In this document: positions 32,960-44,376 of the stretch, one piece after another
Layout: every line of letters starts with the position of its first letter
How positions within the stretch are numbered: position 1 is the stretch's first letter
DNA from: an uncultured Pontibacter sp.
Lineage (GTDB): Bacteria; Bacteroidota; Bacteroidia; Cytophagales; Hymenobacteraceae
Direction: 5' to 3'
Assembly: GCF_947492645.1 (NCBI RefSeq)
Contig: NZ_CANLMZ010000007.1
Location: 185,860 to 249,859 of the forward strand
Length of the DNA stretch: 64,000 nt
Notes under the pieces: generated by a model
What the model saw: only the letters and a program-made list of their open reading frames with translations
What the model was told of the DNA's origin: nothing
The model's database searches: none
Translations under genes and position numbers: made by a program

Positions 32960-33466
32960 ATGAGACACGGTAAAAAAATTAATCATTTAGGTAGAACGGC
33001 TTCGCACCGTAAGGCAATGCTTTCAAACATGGCATCGTCTTTAATTCTGCACAAGCGCCTTTCTACTACAGTTGCTAAAGCAAAAGCATTACGTAAGTAT
33101 GTTGAGCCTCTGCTAACAAAGTCAAAGAACGATACTACTCACTCCAGAAGAACTGTCTTTGCTTATTTGCAAAATAAAGAGTCTATCAAGGAGCTTTTTG
33201 ATGAAGTAGCTGCTAAAATAGCAGGAAGACCAGGTGGTTATACTCGTATCCTTAAAACAGGCTATAGATTAGGTGACAATGCAGAAATGTGTGTTATCGA
33301 GCTTGTTGATTACAACGAGGACATGCTGTCAGCTTCAGCTTCTGCTTCTACAGGTGCTAAGAAAACCCGTCGTCGTTCTTCTGGTAAGAAGAAAGATGAG
33401 GCTTCTTCTCCAGAGACAAAAGCAGCTGCAACTGATGCAAATGATGAGGCGAAAGATGCTGAATAA
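32960..33466 (+). CDS. rplQ: 50S ribosomal protein L17 with extended tail
   Basis: The 168 residues start [21 protein letters not shown], the family signature. The core ends near residue 120 ([19 protein letters not shown]). A low-complexity Ala/Ser/Lys/Asp tail of about 45 residues follows, absent from the shorter L17 of E. coli. It ends the ribosomal block before a strong terminator. Confidence 0.96.
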   Translation: MRHGKKINHLGRTASHRKAMLSNMASSLILHKRLSTTVAKAKALRKYVEPLLTKSKNDTTHSRRTVFAYLQNKESIKELFDEVAAKIAGRPGGYTRILKTGYRLGDNAEMCVIELVDYNEDMLSASASASTGAKKTRRRSSGKKKDEASSPETKAAATDANDEAKDAE

Positions 33467-33487
33467 GCTAAGCCTATAAATATTTTG

Positions 33488-33517
33488 AAAGGGACATGAC
33501 GTTAGTCGTGTCCCTTT
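33488..33517 (+). terminator. Intrinsic terminator after rplQ
   Basis: AAAGGGACA pairs with TGTCCCTTT, and an inner GAC/GTC pair extends the stem around GTTA. A T-tract follows. TATTTTTG at 33520-33527, directly after, may serve as the carA -7 element, without a clear TTG partner. Confidence 0.8.
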
Positions 33518-33542
33518 TTTATTTTTGTAGCAAATCTTTATA

Positions 33543-35955
<2,413 letters not shown>

Positions 35956-35983
35956 TACTTCAGTTATAAAAATATTTATAGCT

Positions 35984-36020
35984 AAGGCTGTGGGTTTTAT
36001 GACTCACAGCCTTATTTTTG
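35984..36020 (+). terminator. Intrinsic terminator after eno
   Basis: A 9-bp stem AAGGCTGTG/CACAGCCTT is followed by TTATTTTTG. The tail also contains TATTTTTG (36013-36020), a match to the -7 consensus that could serve the next gene. Confidence 0.75.
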
Positions 36021-36045
36021 TATAAGTCCTCTTATAAAAGTGTTT

Positions 36046-36345
36046 ATGATCAAGCGCATTCCAAAGTTTTTCCGCAATTACTATTTTATTACCACAGCTG
36101 CGTTTCTGGTTTGGATGCTCTTCTTTGATTCAAATGATTTTATCACGCAGTTTCAGATGAAAAAGGAGCTGAGCAGGCTTGAGTCTGAAAAGCAGTATTA
36201 CCTGGACAGGATTGATGAGGTGCAGAAAGACCGTAGAGAACTGCTGAGTAACCAGGAACTACTCGAGAAATTTGCCCGTGAGAAATACTTGATGAAGAAA
36301 CCTAATGAAGAGGTGTTTATAGTAGTGCCTCAGAAAGAAGATTAA
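36046..36345 (+). CDS. DivIC/FtsB family septum-formation protein
   Basis: Small bitopic membrane protein of the cell-division complex. From the ATG at 36046 it has 99 residues; an in-frame GTG at 36040 would add two. A cytoplasmic basic start is followed by one membrane helix at about residues 12-30 (NYYFITTAAFLVWMLFF). A coiled coil with heptad Leu/Glu pattern follows (KKELSRLESEKQYYLDRIDEV), then EKFAREKYLMKKPNEEVFIV, the DivIC/FtsB signature. In other bacteria such proteins pair with FtsL/FtsQ. Confidence 0.88.
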   Translation: MIKRIPKFFRNYYFITTAAFLVWMLFFDSNDFITQFQMKKELSRLESEKQYYLDRIDEVQKDRRELLSNQELLEKFAREKYLMKKPNEEVFIVVPQKED

Positions 36346-36394
36346 TAGCAGGCAAGTATAGTCTGATTCTGTAGCCGCGTTAGGTGTTCTGCCT

Positions 36395-36431
36395 TTGAGG
36401 CCAATCCCTCCCCAAATTATTCGTAACTTTG
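36395..36431 (+). promoter_or_regulatory. Possible promoter of the HscA-like gene
   Basis: TAACTTTG at 36424-36431 matches the -7 consensus. The nearest TTG (36395-36397) is 26 bases upstream, longer than usual. Confidence 0.5.
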
Positions 36432-36480
36432 TGCCACGTGCCGCTGTTCTTTAGCAGAGGCCTAATGTAAATTATAGACT

Positions 36481-38346
36481 ATGGCAAAAGTTGCAATAAA
36501 CCTTTCAACAGGTTCCATACAGCAGGAAGAAATAATAGTAGGAATAGATTTAGGAACGACAAACAGTTTAGTAGCCTACATCCATCCGGAAGATAGAAAC
36601 CCTATTCCGATAAACGACCAGGGGCAAGGTGCTATTGTACCTTCTGTTGTGCATTTTTCGCAAAACGGCGATACAATAGTGGGTACTGAAGCAAAAGATT
36701 ACCTCATCACGGATCCGGCAAACACCATCTACTCTGTTAAGCGCCTGTTGGGCAAATCATATAAAGACCTGGGTGAGCACAAAGATTACTTTGGGTATAA
36801 GATAATCGATGACAACAGCGAAGGTTTGGTTAAAGTACGTGTTCAGGACAAGTTTTACTCTCCGATAGAGCTTTCAGCGGAGATACTGAGAGAGCTGCGC
36901 GAACGTGCTGAGCACTCCCTAAAAACTCCGGTTAACCGTGCGGTTATAACCGTGCCCGCATACTTCAACGATTCACAGCGACAGGCCACCAGAGATGCCG
37001 GTAAACTGGCAGGTTTAGAAGTGCTTCGTATCGTGAACGAGCCAACGGCTGCAGCGCTTGCCTATGGTATCGGTATAGACCCTAACGAGGAGAAAACTGT
37101 AGCGGTATATGATTTAGGAGGTGGCACATTTGATATTTCTGTACTTAGCATACATCAGGGCATTTTTGAGGTGCTTTCTACTAATGGCGATACTTACCTG
37201 GGGGGGGATGACTTTGATCGTGCCATTATCAACCATTGGATACAGAATAACGAACTAATTGCAGACACAGTAAACCAGGACAAGAACCTGTCGCAGGAGC
37301 TGCGTTTGAAGGCAGAAGAAGCAAAGCGAACGTTAAGTACACAGGAAGTATACACAGGCACAATAGGCGGCAAAATAGACTGCCACATAGAGCGGCATAC
37401 GTTTGAGACCCTTATTACACCAATCGTAAACAGAACCATTGAAAGCTGCCGCATGGCCATGAGCGATGCAAAGCTGCAGCAAGAGCAAATTGATGCTGTG
37501 ATTATGGTAGGCGGCTCTACGCGTGTGCCATTAGTATACGAGGCAGTATCAGCGTTTTTCGGGAGGTCTGCTAACAACTCGCTTAACCCCGACGAGGTAG
37601 TAGCTCTTGGTGCTGCCATACAAGCCGACATACTTGCCGGTAACCGCAAAGATATTTTGTTGCTAGATGTAACGCCCTTAACATTAGGTATAGAAACAAT
37701 GGGCGGCTTGATGGACCCAATCATACCCCGCAACTCTAAGATCCCGACAAAAGCTGGACGCCAGTACACAACATCTGTAGACGGGCAAGTGAACATGAAA
37801 ATCTCTGTTTACCAGGGAGAGCGCGACCTTGTAAAAGAAAACCGTAAGCTAGCCGAGTTTGATCTGAAAGGTATACCAGCCATGCCAGCCGGTTTCCCGA
37901 AAGTGGATGTTAACTTTATACTTAATGCCGATGGTATACTTAAAGTAGAAGCCATTGAACTGCGTTCTGGTGCACGGCAGGAGGTAGAAGTAAAGCCACA
38001 GTATGGTTTGACGGATGAACAGGTAGAGCAGATGCTGATGGACTCTATGGTAAATGCCAAAGACGATGTAGCGGCACGCATGCAGATAGAGGCGCGGTCT
38101 ACAGCAGAGCAGATGCTATACCAGGTAGAGCGGTTTGTGCAGAAAAATGGCGAGCACCTGACAGGGGAGGAGATACAGTTAACAAATAAAAACCTGCAGA
38201 ACCTAAGAGATGTGTTGGCCGCTGGTGGCGATAAGGATGCAATTTATGCGGCCATAGATGTGCTGGAGGAACAAACCAGCCCGTTTGCTGAGCGTGTTAT
38301 GCAAATATCCATTAAGCAGGCCATGCAAGGCAAAAAGATAGAGTAA
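36481..38346 (+). CDS. hscA: Hsp70 chaperone, HscA-like
   Basis: ATP-dependent chaperone. HscA proteins act in iron-sulfur cluster delivery from IscU with HscB. The 621 residues have GIDLGTTNS at 21-29, [20 protein letters not shown], and the substrate-binding domain with [19 protein letters not shown] leading extension of about 20 residues, [25 protein letters not shown], and the lack of the Gly-rich EEVD-type tail favour HscA over DnaK. No hscB, iscU or fdx is adjacent, so the HscA call rests on sequence features alone. Confidence 0.82.
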   Translation: MAKVAINLSTGSIQQEEIIVGIDLGTTNSLVAYIHPEDRNPIPINDQGQGAIVPSVVHFSQNGDTIVGTEAKDYLITDPANTIYSVKRLLGKSYKDLGEHKDYFGYKIIDDNSEGLVKVRVQDKFYSPIELSAEILRELRERAEHSLKTPVNRAVITVPAYFNDSQRQATRDAGKLAGLEVLRIVNEPTAAALAYGIGIDPNEEKTVAVYDLGGGTFDISVLSIHQGIFEVLSTNGDTYLGGDDFDRAIINHWIQNNELIADTVNQDKNLSQELRLKAEEAKRTLSTQEVYTGTIGGKIDCHIERHTFETLITPIVNRTIESCRMAMSDAKLQQEQIDAVIMVGGSTRVPLVYEAVSAFFGRSANNSLNPDEVVALGAAIQADILAGNRKDILLLDVTPLTLGIETMGGLMDPIIPRNSKIPTKAGRQYTTSVDGQVNMKISVYQGERDLVKENRKLAEFDLKGIPAMPAGFPKVDVNFILNADGILKVEAIELRSGARQEVEVKPQYGLTDEQVEQMLMDSMVNAKDDVAARMQIEARSTAEQMLYQVERFVQKNGEHLTGEEIQLTNKNLQNLRDVLAAGGDKDAIYAAIDVLEEQTSPFAERVMQISIKQAMQGKKIE

Positions 38347-38366
38347 GTAAAATAACCATACTTAAA

Positions 38367-38404
38367 ACAAAAGTGCCGGCAGCTAAAACTGCCGGCACTT
38401 TTGT
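38367..38404. terminator. Bidirectional terminator between convergent genes
   Basis: ACAAAAGTGCCGGCAG pairs perfectly with the arm ending at 38404 around a CTAAAA loop. T-runs on the + strand and A-runs 5' of the stem let it serve both the HscA-like gene and the dehydrogenase on the - strand. Confidence 0.85.
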
Positions 38405-38519
38405 TTTGTCTGCTACAAGTATAAACCAATAATACAGGTGTGCTATACAATCAGTACAATTATAGCACGAGTTTTAAAAGCGTTGCCATACAAATAGGTG
38501 CTGGCTGTACAGTTATACT

Positions 38520-39590
38520 TTAAAGGAACTTAAGCTTGAATTTTTGAGCCAACGACTCTAAATCGCGCTCTACAGGTGCCAACAAGGGGATGCCTTTTTT
38601 AAGCCTTTTCTCTGTCATTTCACGTTCCGGGTCGCCGGGTATAACTACGCACTTCTCACCTTTCACCACATTCGCTTTCCGGAACGTTTCTATCCAGTTA
38701 TCCATGTGTGCTTTAAAATCATCTGCTGGCCTGAAAGCATCGATGCGCATAGCACCCAGAAAATGACCAATACCTTCGCCAACCGGGTTTTCTGGTGGAG
38801 ACAAAAAGCTAACAAACGGAGGTACCCACGGGCCATAGTTAGCTCCCGAAAGCACCGCTGAAAAAATATCAACTATAGAGGCCAGCGCATAGCCTTTGTG
38901 GCTGCCGTGCGTTTTATCGCTACCTAGTGGCAGCAAAGCACCGCCATCTTTTAACTCGTTTGCATTCGTAGAGCGTTCTCCGTCTTTTGTCTGTATCCAA
39001 CCTGCAGGCGCTTTCTTTTCTTTGCGTTGCAAAATTTCAAGTTTACCGTTTGCTGCAGAGGCCGTGGCAAAGTCGGCTACAAAAGGAGGTTGGTTTTTTG
39101 TAGGTACGGCTACTGCTATCGGGTTAGTGCCTAGCATTCTATCTGTAGAAAAGGTAGGAGCTACCAACGGTGAGGCATTGGTCATGGCCATGCCGATCAT
39201 ATCGGACGCTAAGGCTTCCATGGCGTGTATACCAGCAATACCAAAGTGGTTTGAGTTTTTAACCGATACCCAGCCTGTACCTACCTGCGCTGCTTTGGCA
39301 ATGGCAATTTTCATGGCCTGTGGTGCTACCACAAGGCCTAGGCCACCGTCTCCGTCTACTGTTGCGGTACTGGGCGTTTCGTGTACAATACGCACGTTTG
39401 GGGTAACGTTTATGCGGCCTGCTTCCCAAAGGCGCACGTAACCGCTAAGGCGGGCCACGCCATGCGAATCTACACCGCGAAGGTCTGCCTCTAATAAAAC
39501 TTCCGTAGCTAGTTTGGCATCTTCAGGAGGGCAGCCCATGCTCAGGAAGACTTCCTGTGTAAAATTGAATAGTTGTTTATAGGAATACAT
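38520..39590 (-). CDS. Ldh family (type 2 malate/L-lactate) NAD(P)-dependent dehydrogenase
   Basis: The 356-residue protein belongs to the malate/lactate/ureidoglycolate dehydrogenase family, which reduces 2-oxoacids and is unrelated to classical LDH/MDH. Signatures are DLRGVDSHGVARL near the N-terminus, the catalytic-His segment KNSNHFGIAGIHA, LGTNPIAVAVP and KGYALASIVDIFS. The substrate cannot be fixed from sequence. It is a single gene, convergent with the Hsp70 gene and divergent from the TPR gene. Confidence 0.9.
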   Translation of the reverse strand: MYSYKQLFNFTQEVFLSMGCPPEDAKLATEVLLEADLRGVDSHGVARLSGYVRLWEAGRINVTPNVRIVHETPSTATVDGDGGLGLVVAPQAMKIAIAKAAQVGTGWVSVKNSNHFGIAGIHAMEALASDMIGMAMTNASPLVAPTFSTDRMLGTNPIAVAVPTKNQPPFVADFATASAANGKLEILQRKEKKAPAGWIQTKDGERSTNANELKDGGALLPLGSDKTHGSHKGYALASIVDIFSAVLSGANYGPWVPPFVSFLSPPENPVGEGIGHFLGAMRIDAFRPADDFKAHMDNWIETFRKANVVKGEKCVVIPGDPEREMTEKRLKKGIPLLAPVERDLESLAQKFKLKFL

Positions 39591-39803
39591 AAAGGATACA
39601 CGCTGTTAAAAGGCAGCAAATTAAGAAAATATCAAACCAATGGCTCAACTTTATACTTTATATAAAGGAGCGTACCAATTTTATACTTGTTTTTAAATGC
39701 TGATAACGAGTTAAATATATACTTTTTCTATACTTTCGTGGATTCAACGATTTTGTGGAACAGATTTTGTCTTGGGCAAATCAGGTTCTAAAGGATTTGC
39801 TAT

Positions 39804-42179
39804 ATGAAACAAGCTCTACTTCTTTTTTCGCTGTTGCTGGCTGTACTAACTGTACAGGCACAAACCAAGGTTATCTTCGAGGAAAACACCTCAGATTCAT
39901 ACTTGATGAAGCATGGTAACAGCAACCAGGCCCCTCTTAACAGCATGTTATCTATATTGGGTAATGCCCCGGTTACAGCCAAAGGAGGTGGACGCCCAAC
40001 GCGCATTCCAGAATTTACGGTGCGCCTGGAGCAGCATGCCCGCATCACCGATGCCGGTGATAACCTACTGCTGCAGGTTCATCTTAAAAGCGTTGCTGTA
40101 AGCGGCGACATCTACAACAAGGGTTTTGACTTAGGTGATGTACTTAAGCCGGAGGAACTGAAGTATAAAGTATGCCTGCTTAACAGCAAAAACGAGAAGG
40201 TTAAAGAATATGCAAACCAACGCGTGCAGCTGTACGGCAGCAACCAGAAAATACTGGAGGTTACGATACCCGATACTGCCGCAGCGCAAGGGTATAAACT
40301 TAAGCTGGAGGAGAAGGAGGTAATTTATACTACTGCAACTGAAGCTCGCCTGAAAGAACGTCTGAGCCTGGTTAAAGAATACTTTGCAGTTGAGGCTAAG
40401 ATACAGCAAGCCCTGCAGGAGGTAGCGCATATACGCCCGGATGACGTGGACCGGATAAACCTGCAGGACCGCAACCTAAAAGGAATGGAAGTACTGCATG
40501 CCAGCCTGAAGAGCCAATTAGCTAATAAGCTGGACCTTGAAAAGAACGACCCACAACGCCTGAACTATAAACTTGCGCAACTGCAGGAAACGCTACAAAA
40601 CCGCCGCAGCGCCATTAACCATACATTGGCTACCCTGGATCAACAGTTTTTCAACCGCGGTTTAGGTATGATGAAGCAAGGTAACCGCTCAGGGGCCCAG
40701 GTATACTTTGCCAAATCAGTAGAGGCTAACCCGCGCTTTGCACCAGCACACGTAGAGCTGGCCCGGCTGGATTTTATGAATGGCTACATACGCGAGGCAT
40801 CTAACCGTAACCGCGATGTACTAACCAGCATGCGCGTTGACCGCGAGACGGAAGCAGTTGCGTTGGATTTGATGCACGATATTTATGGAGCAATCATTAC
40901 TAGTGGCAATACCTTAACTACACGCGGTGATTACCATAATGCTTTGGCTTCTTATGCCGAGGCCAGAGACTTGTGCAGTACTATTCGCGGCCTTCGCTGT
41001 AACATGACCGCCCTGAACGATGGCGAAAGCAGAGCCGCTATGGGAGCCTATCGTGCCTTGATAGATAATGGAAAGCGCCTGCTGTCGCGCAATGATTTAA
41101 GAGAGGCAGAGCGCGTGGCAGAAGAAGCTTTGGCTTTTCAGCAGGATTACGACTTTATACTTAGCCGTGAACAGGAGGCAGCTAACTTAATGGGCCAGGT
41201 AAAATTCCAGTACTACCTGCAGCACATTGATCTGGGCAAGCGCTACCTGAGCCAGCAAAACTACAGCGCTGCCCTTAGCGAGTTTGAGGGAGCTTTGGAA
41301 CTGGAAAACCGTTATACTTTTAAGCCGGTGCAGGAGTTAGGTGGTTTGGCCCGAAAAGCTGCAAAGCCTATACTTTTAGCGAAGCTAACCGAGGGCTATG
41401 AGCAGGCCATGGGAAACAGGTTAAGCAATGCCCGTGCAACAGCATCTGCTGCCGTGGCCATGCAAGACCGTTATGGGTTACAAAGCGATACTGAAGTGCT
41501 AGGCAAGTATAACCTGCTCCGTGAGCGCATTTTTACCCAGGAGTGCGTTAACACACAGGCCGCTTACGACAAGCATTTTCAGAATGCCAAAGAGTTGATG
41601 CAGCAAAGAAAATACATTGCTGCCGATCAGGCTTTTGTGGCTGCCATAAAAGCTGCAGAAGAGAAAACAGACTGCAGCATAGCCACCTTTACAGCCCAGG
41701 ATGGCCGCACCGAGATATTGGCAGCTGCTACCTACCAACGCATGCTGGAAGATGTAAACCGCCATGTTTCTGCCAAGCGTTATGCTGATGCGGTGCAATT
41801 ATATGAGCAGGCCCGCGCTTACTACCTGGATAAAGGTGTTGGTAAATTCGGTTTAAATCATGTGTCGCTTTTCAATTTTGCGAGAGAGCATAAAAAGCAG
41901 GATTTTGCATCTCATGTTGTATCGTATTTTGCCAGCCAGCAAGAGGAAGGTGTTGCGACACAATTGCTAACCTCGCTGCTAGACAAAGGCTATGCAAAAC
42001 GCAAAACGAAGAAAGTGCAGGAGCAAATTGGCAGGCAGCTGGCTTTAAAGGATATTCAGAACAGAGCGTTACAAGAGGCAAAAGTATCCGCAGCCCAGCA
42101 TACGCAAAACCATAAGGGCCTGAAGAAGCTGCGCAAGGCCTACGAGAAAGAACGGAAACGATTGGCAAAGCTTGGGTAG
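39804..42179 (+). CDS. Large exported TPR-like protein of unknown function
   Basis: A 791-residue protein with a signal peptide (residues 1-19, cleavage near VQA-QTK), so it should act in the periplasm or outer envelope. Most of the rest is alpha-helical; residues about 280-560 look like tetratricopeptide repeats (for example GNRSGAQVYFAKSVEANPRFAPAHVE and QNYSAALSEFEGALELENRY). The C-terminus is strongly basic (KKLRKAYEKERKRLAKLG). No enzymatic motif was seen. It stands alone, with a terminator directly downstream. TATACTT heptamers are frequent inside it. Confidence 0.8.
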   Translation: MKQALLLFSLLLAVLTVQAQTKVIFEENTSDSYLMKHGNSNQAPLNSMLSILGNAPVTAKGGGRPTRIPEFTVRLEQHARITDAGDNLLLQVHLKSVAVSGDIYNKGFDLGDVLKPEELKYKVCLLNSKNEKVKEYANQRVQLYGSNQKILEVTIPDTAAAQGYKLKLEEKEVIYTTATEARLKERLSLVKEYFAVEAKIQQALQEVAHIRPDDVDRINLQDRNLKGMEVLHASLKSQLANKLDLEKNDPQRLNYKLAQLQETLQNRRSAINHTLATLDQQFFNRGLGMMKQGNRSGAQVYFAKSVEANPRFAPAHVELARLDFMNGYIREASNRNRDVLTSMRVDRETEAVALDLMHDIYGAIITSGNTLTTRGDYHNALASYAEARDLCSTIRGLRCNMTALNDGESRAAMGAYRALIDNGKRLLSRNDLREAERVAEEALAFQQDYDFILSREQEAANLMGQVKFQYYLQHIDLGKRYLSQQNYSAALSEFEGALELENRYTFKPVQELGGLARKAAKPILLAKLTEGYEQAMGNRLSNARATASAAVAMQDRYGLQSDTEVLGKYNLLRERIFTQECVNTQAAYDKHFQNAKELMQQRKYIAADQAFVAAIKAAEEKTDCSIATFTAQDGRTEILAAATYQRMLEDVNRHVSAKRYADAVQLYEQARAYYLDKGVGKFGLNHVSLFNFAREHKKQDFASHVVSYFASQQEEGVATQLLTSLLDKGYAKRKTKKVQEQIGRQLALKDIQNRALQEAKVSAAQHTQNHKGLKKLRKAYEKERKRLAKLG

Positions 42180-42198
42180 CTTTACAGATATTAATGTT

Positions 42199-42232
42199 GC
42201 AGCCCCGGAGTTTATACTTCCGGGGCTGTTTC
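42199..42232 (+). terminator. Intrinsic terminator after the TPR gene
   Basis: CAGCCCCGGA pairs with TCCGGGGCTG around a loop that contains TATACTT. The stem is followed by TTTCTTTTCTGTT. Confidence 0.8.
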
Positions 42233-42252
42233 TTTTCTGTTGTACCGGGTCC

Positions 42253-42455
42253 AACCACCCCTTTATCCCCTCCTTATCCAAGGCGGGGAATTTTCTTACT
42301 AATTCAACTGCATCAATAATAGCAACTATACATCATTTGTCATCCTGTCAAGTATCTTGGTAGAAGGGAGGTTAAGCTGAAGCAACAGGGTTTATACTTG
42401 TTCTAAAGTAATGAAGAAGTTCCCCGCCTTGGATAAGGAGGGGCCAGGGGTGGTT
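42253..42455. repeat. Inverted-repeat element in the 42180-42486 gene-free stretch
   Basis: The left arm is 42253-42290 and the right arm 42420-42455. The two match as inverted repeats over 10 + 24 identical bases with a 4-versus-2-base difference between them. Each arm has a CCCCTCC/GGAGGGG-type core. The 129-base centre has no gene; it holds a GTCATCCTG-type fragment (42336-42360) and one TATACTT. A non-coding mobile or REP-like element is the likely nature. Nothing else is seen in this gap beyond the terminator at 42199. Confidence 0.75.
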
Positions 42456-42486
42456 AGATCTGATTAGGGTAAGTGTTAGGCAGTAC

Positions 42487-43425
42487 CTACATACTAGCCA
42501 GCGCCTGCTGCAGCACACCCTCTTTCAAGGCATAAGCTGACACGCGAATCTCCTGCAGGTTATACTTCTGTAGTACAAAATCGACAACTATACTTGCCAG
42601 CACGATCATGTCCACGCGCATCTCCAGCATACCGGGCATAGCCAGGCGTTCATCGTGGTTTTTGCTAAGCAACTCCTGGTGTACTGCGTAGTAGTCTGCA
42701 ACGGCTAGATAAGAGGCGGCCGGTTGTGCCTGTTGGCGAGAGGTGTCGCCTTTGCCTAAAGCGTTAATGTCGCAGATGGTGTCGAAAGTGCCGGAGGAGC
42801 CTACGAGTATAGTTGGTTTATACTTTGCAATGGCAGCAGTTAATGGCTGCAGCTTTTCCTCCAGGTATGCTTTTTCGGCGGTTATACTTTCAAGAGCAAT
42901 CGGGTCTTCGGTAAAGAACTGGTCCATCAGGCGCTGGGCTCCAACTTCAAAACTCTGCTTCCAGAAGATCTCCTGTGCGTTGCAAAGTATAAACTCCACG
43001 CTGCCGCCACCAATGTCCATGATCAAAGCCGTCTTCTCATCCAGCACACCGGCAGAGCGTACGCCATAATAGATCAGCTCTGCTTCGCGGGCTCCATTTA
43101 TTACTTCTACCTGTATGTCGGTTTGCTTATAGATGTCTTTTACAAAATCGTCGCCATTGGATGCGTTTCGCACCATACTCGTAGCCATGGCACGAACTGT
43201 CTCCACGCCATGCGCATCAATCTGTTTCCGGAAATCTCTTAGCGTTTTAAGAGCACGTTCAGATGCCTCAGGTGTTATAGCTCCGTTGCTGATGCCTCCT
43301 TGCCCCAAACGCACCGGTACTTTGGTTCTTACAAAATCATGCAGCTTCCCATCTTCGCCTACTTCTGTAATAAGCAGGTGAAAGGTGTTGGTACCCATGT
43401 CGATTAGTGCGAGGCGGTTTTTCAT
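42487..43425 (-). CDS. Ppx/GppA family phosphatase
   Basis: Exopolyphosphatase/guanosine-pentaphosphate phosphatase family, involved in polyphosphate and (p)ppGpp turnover. The 312 residues cover only the two actin-like ATPase domains. The N-terminal phosphate loop is ALIDMGTNTFHLLI. The second is ALIMDIGGGSVEFIL, and LVGSSGTFDTI forms the third block. The C-terminal HD-like domain of long Ppx proteins is absent, as in the short form common in Bacteroidota. Which substrate it prefers cannot be told. Confidence 0.93.
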   Translation of the reverse strand: MKNRLALIDMGTNTFHLLITEVGEDGKLHDFVRTKVPVRLGQGGISNGAITPEASERALKTLRDFRKQIDAHGVETVRAMATSMVRNASNGDDFVKDIYKQTDIQVEVINGAREAELIYYGVRSAGVLDEKTALIMDIGGGSVEFILCNAQEIFWKQSFEVGAQRLMDQFFTEDPIALESITAEKAYLEEKLQPLTAAIAKYKPTILVGSSGTFDTICDINALGKGDTSRQQAQPAASYLAVADYYAVHQELLSKNHDERLAMPGMLEMRVDMIVLASIVVDFVLQKYNLQEIRVSAYALKEGVLQQALASM

Positions 43426-43458
43426 TGGTGTTTATTAGTTGGTGATTGTTTAAAGTAT

Positions 43459-43604
43459 GGCGCAAGTGTTAAGCATTAAGCGTCACTTGCGCCTGTACAT
43501 GCTGGCAAGTCTTCAGACTTATGAAAGTATAAAGTAGGGCATACTGAAGTATGAAGACTCCTTGTTATGGCACTTCACAAGTCATGCTGCTTTTAGGACT
43601 TGTG
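43459..43604. repeat. Cluster of hairpins between two - strand genes
   Basis: Three hairpins occupy most of this gap. GGCGCAAGTG (43459-43468) pairs with CACTTGCGCC (43484-43493). AAGTCT-TC-AGACTT lies at 43507-43520. CACAAGTC (43576-43583) pairs with GACTTGTG (43597-43604). All share CAAGT(G/C)-type words. No T-tract on either strand marks a plain terminator. Confidence 0.55.
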
Positions 43605-43633
43605 CCAGTAGCAATTTTAATTTAAAAACTATA

Positions 43634-44311
43634 TTAATCTCTAATTCTATGTGCTATACCAATTAATAAATTAGCTGACTTGGTTCTAACCTCACCATTA
43701 TTATAAACAGGAACTGCACTAATATTGTAAAGCCCAAGATTATAGCGTAGCTCCATTGTTACTAACACTTTGTCGGTTACTTTGACTCCGGCACCGAGAC
43801 CTGTTGTAATACCTAAATCCAGTTTTCTGTTATCTCCTGTACGATCTTCTCGGGAGCCAGGCTGTATATCAGAATCTTCTATAATATTAGTTTGCTTTAG
43901 TAAATATCCCAAGTAAGGGCCTGCATTTACAAAGAAGACTGGATTATCACCCAAAGTTATTTTGGCTAGCAATGGTAGCGTTAGATAATCATATGTGGAT
44001 CTACCTGTTGCTGTTCCAAACTTAGTACGTGACTCATCAATTTGTTGAACTTGGAAGGTTACACCCTTTCTTTCAAAAGCAAGCCCGGAGCGAAAAGAGA
44101 GCAAGTCTGTGAAGTGATATTCAAATGAAACACCAGAAGAGAAATTGATTGCCTTCTTGGTGTATCCGCCTTTCTCAGCAAAGTCATTCCCCCAAAATGA
44201 AGACCTGTTTGGACCACCCTCTATACCTATTCTTATGGCATTGCTTTGCGCAAAAGAAACTGTGGAGCTCAGAATTAGAACCACTCCCAGTACAAGTAAA
44301 ATTTTGTTCAT
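43634..44311 (-). CDS. Outer-membrane beta-barrel protein, PorT-like
   Basis: The 225-residue protein has a signal peptide (MNKILLVLGVVLILSSTVSFA) followed by alternating beta strands with the typical IRIGIEGGPN start, GVSFEYHFTDLLSFRSGLAFE and a C-terminal strand. This is the PorT/OMP_b-brl_2 pattern common in Bacteroidota. Its codon and base composition look more A/T-rich than its neighbours. Function is unknown; similar proteins include a type IX secretion component, but that link is not shown here. Confidence 0.8.
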   Translation of the reverse strand: MNKILLVLGVVLILSSTVSFAQSNAIRIGIEGGPNRSSFWGNDFAEKGGYTKKAINFSSGVSFEYHFTDLLSFRSGLAFERKGVTFQVQQIDESRTKFGTATGRSTYDYLTLPLLAKITLGDNPVFFVNAGPYLGYLLKQTNIIEDSDIQPGSREDRTGDNRKLDLGITTGLGAGVKVTDKVLVTMELRYNLGLYNISAVPVYNNGEVRTKSANLLIGIAHRIRD

Positions 44312-44376
44312 GTGTATTTTTTCAAAAATTCTAGTGCAAGCACTACTTTACATGTTAATTAACTTTGATTTTATAC

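Noticed and set aside
37194..37796. 200-codon - strand open frame inside the Hsp70 gene
   Set aside because: It is the complement of the strongly conserved Hsp70 coding sequence and shows no recognisable domain.
36481..38346. DnaK as the name of the Hsp70 gene
   Set aside because: The Gly-rich EEVD-like tail of DnaK is missing and the N-terminus is extended as in HscA.
38896..39441. 181-codon + strand open frame
   Set aside because: It lies entirely inside the Ldh-type dehydrogenase gene on the - strand, and its product looks like a translation of that gene's complement with no family features.
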